A stretch of 6,923 nt of DNA from Alphaproteobacteria bacterium (lineage in GTDB: Bacteria; Pseudomonadota; Alphaproteobacteria; Bin95). The notes under the pieces were generated by a model that saw only the letters and a program-made list of their open reading frames with translations, was not told where the DNA came from and searched no databases. The stretch lies in NCBI GenBank assembly GCA_022822125.1, contig JAJECF010000154.1, positions 1 to 6,923 on the forward strand, read 5' to 3'. A program made the translations under genes and the position numbers. Shown here in pieces: positions 1-5,221 of this stretch (position 1 is the first letter of the stretch; each line of letters starts with the position of its first letter).

Positions 1-1
1 T

Positions 2-286
2 CCCAAGGACTACAAGGTGATCTTCGTGGGCGACGCCTTCATGAGCCCCTATGAGATCACCTACAAGGGCGGCTCCGTGGAGCACTGGAACGAGGAGCCC
101 GGCCTGCTCTGGGCGCAGCGCATGCTGGACCAGTGGCCGAATTCCATCTGGCTGAACCCGCGCCCGGAAACGCGCTGGGAGCACACGCCTTCAACCATGA
201 TCGTCAGGGAGGTCATGGCCAACCGCATGTTCCCGCTCTCCATAGACGGCCTCGACCGGGGCCTGCGCGTGCTGACCGCCGCCTGA
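2..286 (+). CDS. VWA domain protein, CoxE-like (3' end only)
   Basis: This is the C-terminal 94 residues of a larger protein whose start lies before the window. The frame is open from base 2 and ends at TGA 284-286. The visible part contains FVGDAFMSPYE, then GGSVEHWNEEPG, then a WLNP block and an MFPLSIDGLDRGLRVL end. I recognise this as the tail of the VWA (CoxE-like) family. The FVGDA and WLNP segments are the last beta strands of a von Willebrand A fold. Proteins of this group usually work with a MoxR-type AAA+ ATPase, and CoxD/CoxE are needed for metal-centre maturation of CO dehydrogenase; the function of this member is unknown. The stop codon is 2 bp before the copper chaperone start, so the two are probably co-transcribed and translationally coupled. 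The family call rests on motif memory. A valine codon (GTG at 17) could be mistaken for a start, but the reading frame clearly continues upstream. Confidence 0.75.
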   Translation, partial: PKDYKVIFVGDAFMSPYEITYKGGSVEHWNEEPGLLWAQRMLDQWPNSIWLNPRPETRWEHTPSTMIVREVMANRMFPLSIDGLDRGLRVLTAA

Positions 287-288
287 CG

Positions 289-747
289 ATGTTTCGCGCC
301 GTCCTTCTTGCAGCCGCCCTGGCGTGGCCGCTTTCCCTGGCAGCCCCGGCGGCGGCCGACAGTCTGCTGACGGTGGAGGACGCCCGCGCGCGCATCCTCC
401 TGCCCTCCCGGCCGGGCGCGGCCTGGCTCACCATCCGCAACGGGGGCGAAGCCGACCGGCTGGTCGGCGCGGAAAGCCCGGCGGCGGCACGCGTCGAGCT
501 TCACACGCATATCCATGAAGGCGGCGTGATGATGATGCGCAAGGTGGAAGGCATCGACGTGCCGGCAGGCGGCGCGGCGGCGCTGGAGCCCGGCGGCGAC
601 CATCTGATGCTGTTCGGCCTGAAAGCCGGGCTGAAGACAGGCGACCGCTTCCCGCTCACGCTGTTGTTCGAGAAGGCCGGGCGCATCGATGTCGAAATGC
701 GCGTCGCGCCGCTCGCCGAAACGGCGCCGAAGCGCAAGCGCCGGTGA
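289..747 (+). CDS. Periplasmic copper chaperone, PCu(A)C family
   Basis: A 152-aa protein with a clear Sec signal peptide (residues 1 to about 23: short N-region, hydrophobic ALLAAALAWPLSLA-type core, AAA before Asp24), so it acts in the periplasm. The mature domain carries the family copper motif exactly: H72, then ten residues, M83, then 21 residues, H105-X-M107. H74, H76, M81 and M82 nearby give an unusually His/Met-rich face. PCu(A)C proteins bind Cu(I) and deliver it to the CuA or CuB centres of cytochrome oxidases, often with Sco proteins. The C-terminus ends in a basic KRKRR tail. The ATG at 289 was chosen because it begins the signal peptide; the frame is open further upstream (to 133) but that part only overlaps the preceding gene. 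No clear Shine-Dalgarno precedes it, and the 2-bp gap after the VWA stop suggests coupled translation. Family assignment is firm; the oxidase served is not visible. Confidence 0.92.
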   Translation: MFRAVLLAAALAWPLSLAAPAAADSLLTVEDARARILLPSRPGAAWLTIRNGGEADRLVGAESPAAARVELHTHIHEGGVMMMRKVEGIDVPAGGAAALEPGGDHLMLFGLKAGLKTGDRFPLTLLFEKAGRIDVEMRVAPLAETAPKRKRR

Positions 748-763
748 AGTCGCGGTCCGGCGC
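738..763 (+). terminator. Stem-loop spanning the copper chaperone stop codon
   Basis: GCGCCGG (738-744) and CCGGCGC (757-763) are a perfect 7-bp inverted repeat with a 12-nt loop that contains the TGA stop (745-747). No T-run follows, so it is not a canonical intrinsic terminator. It may weakly terminate or protect the 3' end of the transcript. It could also be chance in G+C-rich DNA. Confidence 0.25.
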
Positions 764-823
764 GGTTGCGGAGGTTGCGCAATTCCTTCAGCCTGGGGGG
801 CATGGCGTAAACGGGACGCGCCT

Positions 824-1040
824 GTGGCGACGACCGCGATAAGATGCCCTCCGCTTCGCCCGCAAGCTCTGGAATGCCGGCTTGCCGGACGAACAGGCGG
901 AAGCCATGGCGGCCGCTCTCGGCGAGGAGCTTGCGGATCGTCTCGCCACCAAGGCCGATCGGTTGCTGCTGAAATGGATGGTCGGGTTCAATCTCGCGTT
1001 TTCCGCCACCGTTCTCTGGCACATTCTCGATCTCGGCTGA
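824..1040 (+). pseudogene. Remnant of a small CCDC90/DUF1640-like coiled-coil protein
   Basis: From 843 to the TGA at 1038-1040 one frame encodes 65 residues beginning DALRFARKLWNAGLPDEQAE and ending in a hydrophobic helix (LLLKWMVGFNLAFSATVLW). I recognise the FDTLKFAR-(K/R)L...AG(x)...QAEA start, the LATKAD middle and the LLKWMVG membrane helix of bacterial CCDC90/DUF1640 proteins. The frame has no usable start: TAA at 840-842 blocks it immediately upstream. Reading from GTG 824 gives V-A-T-T-A-I, which joins the 843 frame perfectly if one A at 841-842 is removed, so a single-base insertion is the simplest explanation. The charged coiled-coil stretch normally found between the KAD motif and the LLKW helix also looks deleted. 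An ATG at 906 could still give a 44-aa peptide. Alternatives are a sequencing error at 841-842 or an unrelated small membrane peptide. It sits between the copper chaperone and the convergent regulator gene. Confidence 0.5.
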
Positions 1041-1074
1041 CACGGGCTTCGGGGTCGCCGCCGCCATGCGACAA

Positions 1075-1089
1075 CCGGGCTGCGCCCGG
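1075..1089. terminator. Hairpin between convergent genes
   Basis: CCGGGC-TGC-GCCCGG is a perfect 6-bp stem with a 3-nt loop, placed 2 bases beyond the regulator stop codon (1092-1094, minus strand) and 35 bases after the coiled-coil remnant. It may act as a terminator for leftward or both transcripts. No T-tract follows on either strand, so confidence is limited. Confidence 0.35.
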
Positions 1090-1091
1090 CC

Positions 1092-2117
1092 CTATGCCGC
1101 GCGGTTCAGTGTCGGCGGCGCGGCGGTGTCGCGCGCAGTGCGGCGCTGGCGGCGTTCCTCGCGCGGACAGACGCCGAAGAACTGGCGGTAGTTCTTGGAG
1201 AAATGCGAGGTCGAGCCGAAGCCGCAGGCGACCGCGATCCAGGTCACCGGCATCTGCGTCTCGATCAGCAATTGGCGCGCCCGCGTGAGCCGCATGCGCA
1301 GATACCAGCGCGCCGGCGTCGAATCGAGATAGCGCCGGAACAGCCGTTCCAGCTGGCGCGGCGAGACATTCGCCTCGCGGGCGATCTCGACCAGGGAAAG
1401 CCGCTCCTCGCGGTTCGCGGCCATGGCGGTCAGCGCCTTCACGAGCACCGGGTGGCTGGTGCGCAGCCATGCCTGGTGCGGCAGGTAGCGCTCGTCGCGC
1501 CCGCTGCGGACGCGGTCATGCAGCAGATGGCCGGCCACCGCCGCCATGATCTCCGGCCCGAACCGCCAGGCGATGTCCTGGAGGACCATGTCGCAGGCCG
1601 CCGCGCCGCCCGTGCAGGTGAACCGGTCGCGGTCGATCTCGAACAGCGCCGCGCGCAGGTCGATCTCCGGGAAGCGCTCCGCGAACCCGTCGAGGCTCTC
1701 CCAGTGGATGGTGCAGCGCCGGTCGCGCAACAGGCCGGCCCGCGCCAGCACATAGGCCCCGGTGCAGGCCGCGCCCACATGCGCGCCGTCCCGCGCCCAG
1801 CGGCGCAGCAGCGCCAGCGCCGCCGCATCCTCATAGGCCCAGCCGTCCACGCCGCCGCAGACGACGACGTTCTCCGGGCGGCGGATGCGCTCGGCCGGCT
1901 CGTCCGCCGCCACCGCGACGCCGCAGCTCGAGCGCACCGGCATGCCCTCCGGCGTCACCACCCGCCAGCTGTAGAGCGGGCGCTCCGCGACATAGTTCGC
2001 AAGGCGCAGCGGCTCGACCAACGCCGTGAAACTGGAGAGGGAGAAGTTCGAAATGGGAAGGAGCGTCACCTCGACAGGCGCGCCGTCGCTCCCCCGGAAT
2101 ACCTGCTCGCCAGCCAT
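1092..2117 (-). CDS. GlxA-subfamily AraC transcriptional regulator
   Basis: A 341-aa DNA-binding regulator. Residues about 15-195 form a DJ-1/PfpI (class I amidotransferase-like) domain. VGAACTGAYVLARAGLL (114-130) has the nucleophile-elbow cysteine C118, followed by CTIHWE (135-140) and TCTGGAAACDMVL (167-179), all typical of the GlxA branch. Residues about 225-320 form the AraC domain with two helix-turn-helix units (roughly 241-262 and 291-314; VACGFGSTSHFSKNYRQFFG is the usual second-unit signature). Well-studied members (GbdR, CdhR, Pseudomonas ArgR) sense small nitrogenous compounds such as glycine betaine, carnitine and arginine; the sensor domain generally binds ligand rather than catalysing. 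Start at 2117 is supported by GGAG seven bases upstream. It diverges from the DmdA-like gene across a 189-bp gap, the classic place of a local regulator. Inferred role: activator of the neighbouring demethylase gene. The C-terminal tail (from about 320) is Arg-rich and of no clear function. Confidence 0.92.
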   Translation of the reverse strand: MAGEQVFRGSDGAPVEVTLLPISNFSLSSFTALVEPLRLANYVAERPLYSWRVVTPEGMPVRSSCGVAVAADEPAERIRRPENVVVCGGVDGWAYEDAAALALLRRWARDGAHVGAACTGAYVLARAGLLRDRRCTIHWESLDGFAERFPEIDLRAALFEIDRDRFTCTGGAAACDMVLQDIAWRFGPEIMAAVAGHLLHDRVRSGRDERYLPHQAWLRTSHPVLVKALTAMAANREERLSLVEIAREANVSPRQLERLFRRYLDSTPARWYLRMRLTRARQLLIETQMPVTWIAVACGFGSTSHFSKNYRQFFGVCPREERRQRRTARDTAAPPTLNRAA

Positions 2118-2172
2118 GGGCCGACTCCGGCAATATGACGCTTCGGTTGCAAATGCCCATGCGTCGGCCGCT

Positions 2173-2178
2173 TGTCAA
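2173..2178 (-). promoter_or_regulatory. -35 hexamer of the GlxA-type regulator gene
   Basis: Read on the minus strand this is a perfect TTGACA, 55 bases upstream of the regulator ATG. The hexamers 16-18 bases further on (around CATTTG) match the -10 consensus poorly, as expected for a regulated or activator-dependent promoter. The hexamer adjoins the inverted repeat at 2180-2201, so a protein bound there could modulate it. Confidence 0.4.
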
Positions 2179-2179
2179 T

Positions 2180-2201
2180 CGCTTCCGGCCGGTTTGAAGC
2201 G
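2180..2201. promoter_or_regulatory. Inverted-repeat operator candidate in divergent control region
   Basis: CGCTTC (2180-2185) and GAAGCG (2196-2201) are perfect inverted arms separated by 10 bases, centred near 2190.5, so arm centres lie 16 bases apart. It sits about 60 bp from the regulator start and about 105 bp from the demethylase start, next to the regulator's -35 hexamer. Such a site would suit a dimeric regulator controlling both directions. No binding specificity can be read from the sequence. Confidence 0.4.
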
Positions 2202-2238
2202 AAATTCTGTCGCGCATGCCGCGAAAATCGTCGCGAAC
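2199..2238 (+). promoter_or_regulatory. GCGAAA direct repeats upstream of the DmdA-like gene
   Basis: GCGAAA occurs at 2199-2204 and 2221-2226 (22 bases start to start, about two helical turns), with a related GCGAAC at 2233-2238. AraC-family activators often bind direct repeats about 21 bp apart beside the promoter they activate. The first copy overlaps the right arm of the inverted repeat. This is suggestive only, since short GCGAA words are common in this DNA. Confidence 0.25.
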
Positions 2239-2306
2239 GGGCGCATCCGCCTTCGACTCCGCGCCGATTCTGGGCTTCCTGTCCCTGCTGCGGAGGCGCG
2301 AAGCCC

Positions 2307-3650
2307 ATGCCCCTCGATATCTCCCCGAGCCTCGATTCCCGCTATCGCAGGGAACAGGCGACGAGCGTCGACCAGTCCGACCGCGTCGTGCCCTACAATC
2401 TGCGCCAGAGCGGGCCGACAAAGACGGAGCTGCTGATCTCCACCCGCGTGCGCAAGTCGCCCTACTGGCATCTCAGCCATGAAGCCGGCTGCTGGCGGGC
2501 GACGGTCTATAACCGCGTTTACCACCCGCGCGGCTATGTGCGCCCGGAGGATGGCGGCGCGGCCGTGGAACATGAGGCGCTGACCGAGCATGTGACCATG
2601 TGGAACGTGGCGGTCGAGCGGCAGATCCGCGTCAAGGGCCCGGACGCCGAGCGCTTCGTGAACTATGTCATCACCCGCGATGCAACCCGCATCCGGCCGA
2701 TGCACGGCAAATATGTCATCCTCTGCAACGAGAAGGGCGGCATCCTCAACGACCCCGTGCTGCTCAGGCTGGCCGAGGACGAGTTCTGGTTCTCGCTCTC
2801 CGACAGCGACATCATGTTCTGGCTGCAGGGCGTCAATACCGGCGCGCGCATGGATGTCGAGATCGACGAGATCGATGTCTGCCCGGTCCAGATCCAGGGG
2901 CCGAAATCGGAAGCCCTGCTGGCCGACCTCGTGGGGCCTGCGGTCCGCGACATCCCGTTTTACGGCATCATGGAGGCCGAAGTCGGCGGCTGCGCCGTCG
3001 TCATCTCGCAGACGGGATTCTCCGGCGAGAAGGGCTACGAGATCTATCTGCGCGACGCCACCCTGCACGCCAACGCCATGTGGGAGGCGGTGCTGGAAGC
3101 CGGCAGGGCGCACAAGCTGATGGTGATTGCGCCCGGCCACCAGCGCCGCATCGCCGCCGGCATCCTCTCCTGGGGCCAGGACCTCGACCACGAGACCAAC
3201 CCCTTCCAGTGCAATCTCGGCTACCAGGTGCCGCGCAAGAAGACCGCCGACTATATCGGCAAGGCGGCGCTGGAGCGGATGCGCGCACAGATGGAGGCCG
3301 GCAATCCCCCCTGGCGCCAGCAGCTTGTGGGCCTGCGCATGGGCGGCAGGCCCATCGACGACTACGCCCCCGATTTCTGGCTGGTGTCGGAGCCGGGCAG
3401 CGCCGAACCGGTCGGCTATCTGACCTCGCCCTGGTATTCGCCCGAGCTCGGCTGCAACATTTCCATGGGCTATGTGCCGGTGGAGAAGGCGGGTGTCGGC
3501 ACGGAATTCGCCGTCTGGCTGCCGGATTGCTACGCCGAAGCGCCGGGACAGCCGGTGGCGGCGGAGATCTGCGAAATGCCGTTCCGCCCCTCCGTCAACC
3601 CCAATGCCCGCGAGGTCGCCAGGGCCCAGGGCCGCGACGCCGCCTTCTGA
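2307..3650 (+). CDS. GcvT-fold, DmdA-like folate-dependent demethylase / aminomethyltransferase
   Basis: A 447-aa cytoplasmic protein of the aminomethyltransferase (GcvT) superfamily. These enzymes transfer a one-carbon unit from a methylated substrate to tetrahydrofolate. Visible blocks: LTEHVTMWNVAVERQIRVKG (92-111), GKYVILCNEKGGILNDPVLL (134-153, with the acidic position D149), the folate-domain motif QTGFSGEKGYEIY (235-247), DHETNPFQCNLGYQV (294-308) and a C-terminal barrel from about 340. The NPFxC wording and the LSDSDIMFW block resemble DMSP demethylase DmdA more than glycine-cleavage T protein, but the ~45-residue N-terminal extension makes it longer than either (usually about 360-375 aa). 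The ATG at 2307 is chosen for the GGAGG at 2292-2296; the longer frame from 2172 runs through the control region and has no such support. Divergent from a GlxA-type regulator, which suggests induction by its substrate, perhaps a methylated amine, betaine or sulfonium compound. The substrate is not established; it need not be DMSP. Confidence 0.82.
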   Translation: MPLDISPSLDSRYRREQATSVDQSDRVVPYNLRQSGPTKTELLISTRVRKSPYWHLSHEAGCWRATVYNRVYHPRGYVRPEDGGAAVEHEALTEHVTMWNVAVERQIRVKGPDAERFVNYVITRDATRIRPMHGKYVILCNEKGGILNDPVLLRLAEDEFWFSLSDSDIMFWLQGVNTGARMDVEIDEIDVCPVQIQGPKSEALLADLVGPAVRDIPFYGIMEAEVGGCAVVISQTGFSGEKGYEIYLRDATLHANAMWEAVLEAGRAHKLMVIAPGHQRRIAAGILSWGQDLDHETNPFQCNLGYQVPRKKTADYIGKAALERMRAQMEAGNPPWRQQLVGLRMGGRPIDDYAPDFWLVSEPGSAEPVGYLTSPWYSPELGCNISMGYVPVEKAGVGTEFAVWLPDCYAEAPGQPVAAEICEMPFRPSVNPNAREVARAQGRDAAF

Positions 3651-3778
3651 CAGCGCGCCGGGGCCTCGCGCCGCTGGAGTAGCACCGACGGTCTCGATTT
3701 GGGACTCATGTCCTCTGCTCGTCATGCCCCGAACAAGTCCGCTGCTGTCCGGTTTGGATTTGGCGGAAGGGACGCATG

Positions 3779-3796
3779 GCCCGGATTCAACCGGGC
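3779..3796 (+). terminator. Possible terminator hairpin downstream of the DmdA-like gene
   Basis: GCCCGG and CCGGGC form a perfect 6-bp stem around a 6-nt loop (ATTCAA), extendable by one G-T pair, followed by TTTG. It is 128 bases after the demethylase stop. The short T-run makes it a weak intrinsic terminator at best. Confidence 0.35.
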
Positions 3797-3915
3797 TTTG
3801 AAAGTTTCAGCGGGATCGAGACACGGAGCTACGGCAGGGAGGTGCCGCGCCATCGGTTCCGATCAATGACCGCTGGTATCAGGATAAGGAACAGAGGACC
3901 GCAGACGCCACGCGC

Positions 3916-3934
3916 TCCTGAACCCCAATCAGGA
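3916..3934. repeat. Small inverted repeat TCCTGA-N7-TCAGGA
   Basis: Perfect 6-bp arms with a 7-nt spacer in the non-coding stretch before the recombinases. It could be a weak hairpin or a protein site; nothing else supports a function. Confidence 0.3.
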
Positions 3935-4022
3935 CCCGCCCGGCTTTCCCCAATGGCTGAACCGGACACCAGTGGGACGCATCTTCGATGCTAACATGTT
4001 GATATAGAGCCTATTTTTCCTC

Positions 4023-4078
4023 GTGCAACCGCAGATCGGGGGTGCAACTGCAACCGCACTTGCCCCCGCCTGCAAGTG
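4023..4078 (+). promoter_or_regulatory. Repeat-rich leader of the recombinase module
   Basis: TGCAAC occurs three times (4024, 4043, 4049); the first and last copies are part of an identical 10-mer, TGCAACCGCA, 25 bases apart. This is followed by a perfect 7-bp inverted repeat, CACTTGC (4057-4063... as read from 4057) and GCAAGTG (4072-4078), which ends 5 bases before the ribosome-binding site. Runs of G (4038-4042) and C (4063-4067) flank the repeats and could pair. Short clustered repeats beside an integrase gene are what arm-type recombinase sites or excisionase/autoregulatory sites look like. An mRNA hairpin limiting translation of the first recombinase is an alternative. Function is inferred from position only. 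Confidence 0.4.
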
Positions 4079-4096
4079 GACGCAGGAGGAATATCC

Positions 4097-5221
4097 ATGC
4101 CCAATACCCGTCTCAGCGAGAGCCGGATCGAAACCCTCGAACCCCGCAAGGCGCCCTACGATGTCCGCGACGGGGAACTGAGGGGCTTCGGCGTCCGCGT
4201 CCTGCCCTCGGGCAGGAAGCGCTTCTTCATCCACAGCCAGCATGAGGGCCGGCGCGTCTGGAAGACCGTCGGCGACGCCGACGTCATCGGCCTCGACGAA
4301 GCCCGCCGGCGCGCCACGGACATGCTTGCCGCCATCCGGCGCGACGAAGCGCCCGCGCTCCCGGAAGAGAAGCTTTTCGAGGCCGTGGCGGAGGAAGTCT
4401 TCTCCCGTTACGGGCGGAACTGGAAGCCCGGCACCATGAAGGTCAACCGGAAGTATCTCCGCAGCACCATCCTGCCCCGGTTCGCCGGCATGAATATCGC
4501 CGATATCACGAGCAAGGATGTGCAGCGCTGGTTCGCCTCCCTTCATGCCACGCCCGTTGCGGCGGACCGGTCCGCGCCGATCCTCTCGGTCATCATGCGC
4601 CAGGCGGAGATCTACGGCTACCGCCCGGAGGGCAGCAATCCCTGCACCGGCATCCGCCGCTACCGTCGCAAGGGACGCGAGCGCTTCCTGTCGGAGACGG
4701 AACTTCGCCGCCTTGCGCGCGTGCTCGAAAGCCACGAAGACCGATGTCTGCGCGAAGTGGCATTCATCCGCCTGCTGCTGCTCACCGGCTGCCGCAAGAG
4801 CGAGATCGCAACGCTGCAATGGGCGGATTACCGGGAGGGGCGGCTGTTCCTGCGGGACAGCAAGACCGGACCCCGCACGGTCTGGCTGTCCACGCCCGCC
4901 CGCGCCTTGCTGGACCGGCTGCCGCGCGAGGGCAAGTGGGTCTTTCCCTCGCCGAGAAAGCCGGGGCCGGTCTCCGCAACCTTCTTCGAGACGTTCTGGC
5001 GCGGGGTCCGGGAGGAGGCGGGGATCGCCGATGTCCGGCTTCACGACTGCCGTCATACATACGCCAGTATCGCCATCATGCAGGGCGAGACGGTCACGAC
5101 GACAGCGCGCCTGCTCGGGCACAACGACGCGCAGACGACGCTGAAATACGCCCATCTCTCCGACCGTTCGGCCCGGGAGGCCTCAGACGCTCTCGCCGCC
5201 ATTCTCGGGGAGCGCCGATAG
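4097..5221 (+). CDS. Tyrosine recombinase 1 (P4-like integrase, arm-binding N-terminus)
   Basis: A 374-aa site-specific tyrosine recombinase, which cuts and rejoins DNA through a 3'-phosphotyrosine. Residues about 17-80 form the DUF4102-like arm-binding domain (DGELRGFGVRVLPSGRKRFF, then an R-x-R-R-A-T helix). Residues about 90-180 form the SAM-like core-binding domain. The catalytic domain runs from about 195 to the end with a full active set: R233 (LLLLTGCRKSEI), K256 (DSKTGPR), H316 and R319 (RLHDCRHTYAS), H342 (LLGHND) and the nucleophile Y351 (TLKYAHLS). The ATG at 4097 is preceded by AGGAGGA six bases upstream, an excellent ribosome-binding site, so the in-frame GTG at 4076 is rejected. 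The TAG stop abuts the next recombinase ATG without a gap. Size and domains are those of integrases of genomic islands and P4-like phages. Intact, so probably active; target site unknown. Confidence 0.95.
   Translation: MPNTRLSESRIETLEPRKAPYDVRDGELRGFGVRVLPSGRKRFFIHSQHEGRRVWKTVGDADVIGLDEARRRATDMLAAIRRDEAPALPEEKLFEAVAEEVFSRYGRNWKPGTMKVNRKYLRSTILPRFAGMNIADITSKDVQRWFASLHATPVAADRSAPILSVIMRQAEIYGYRPEGSNPCTGIRRYRRKGRERFLSETELRRLARVLESHEDRCLREVAFIRLLLLTGCRKSEIATLQWADYREGRLFLRDSKTGPRTVWLSTPARALLDRLPREGKWVFPSPRKPGPVSATFFETFWRGVREEAGIADVRLHDCRHTYASIAIMQGETVTTTARLLGHNDAQTTLKYAHLSDRSAREASDALAAILGERR

Larger units (their letters stand above)
3651..4022. other. Intergenic region before the recombinase pair, no convincing gene
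   Basis: About 370 bases without a supported gene. Short open frames exist (for example 3776-3994 plus), but their third codon positions are not G/C-biased as in the neighbouring real genes. Two small inverted repeats are present (3779-3796 and 3916-3934). The stretch 3985-4020 is markedly A+T-rich for this window and may hold the recombinase promoter, though no good -35/-10 pair was found. The boundary between the chromosomal block and the mobile block probably falls here. No tRNA fragment was recognised as an attachment site. Confidence 0.6.

Noticed and set aside
1203..2138. 311-aa plus-strand frame opposite the GlxA-type regulator
   Set aside because: Shadow frame: very rich in Arg, His and Ala, and opposite a gene with clear DJ-1 and AraC motifs.
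2172..2306. N-terminal extension of the DmdA-like protein to 2172
   Set aside because: The extension has no family similarity, covers the shared control region, and the ATG at 2307 has GGAGG upstream.
2175..3725. 516-aa open frame on the minus strand opposite the DmdA-like gene
   Set aside because: It mirrors a well-supported gene in G+C-rich DNA, is rich in His/Arg/Ala/Gly without any domain I recognise, and crosses the divergent control region.
3776..3994. 72-aa plus-strand frame with a GGAAGGG ahead of its ATG
   Set aside because: Despite the good ribosome-binding-like word, its codon third positions lack the strong G/C bias of the neighbours, it has no known motif, and it overlaps a hairpin.
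4076..4096. In-frame GTG start for recombinase 1
   Set aside because: The AGGAGGA ribosome-binding site lies between this GTG and the ATG at 4097, so the ATG is the better start.
3929..5155. 408-aa open frame on the minus strand opposite recombinase 1
   Set aside because: It is antisense to a gene with a full catalytic signature and has no motif or ribosome-binding site of its own.
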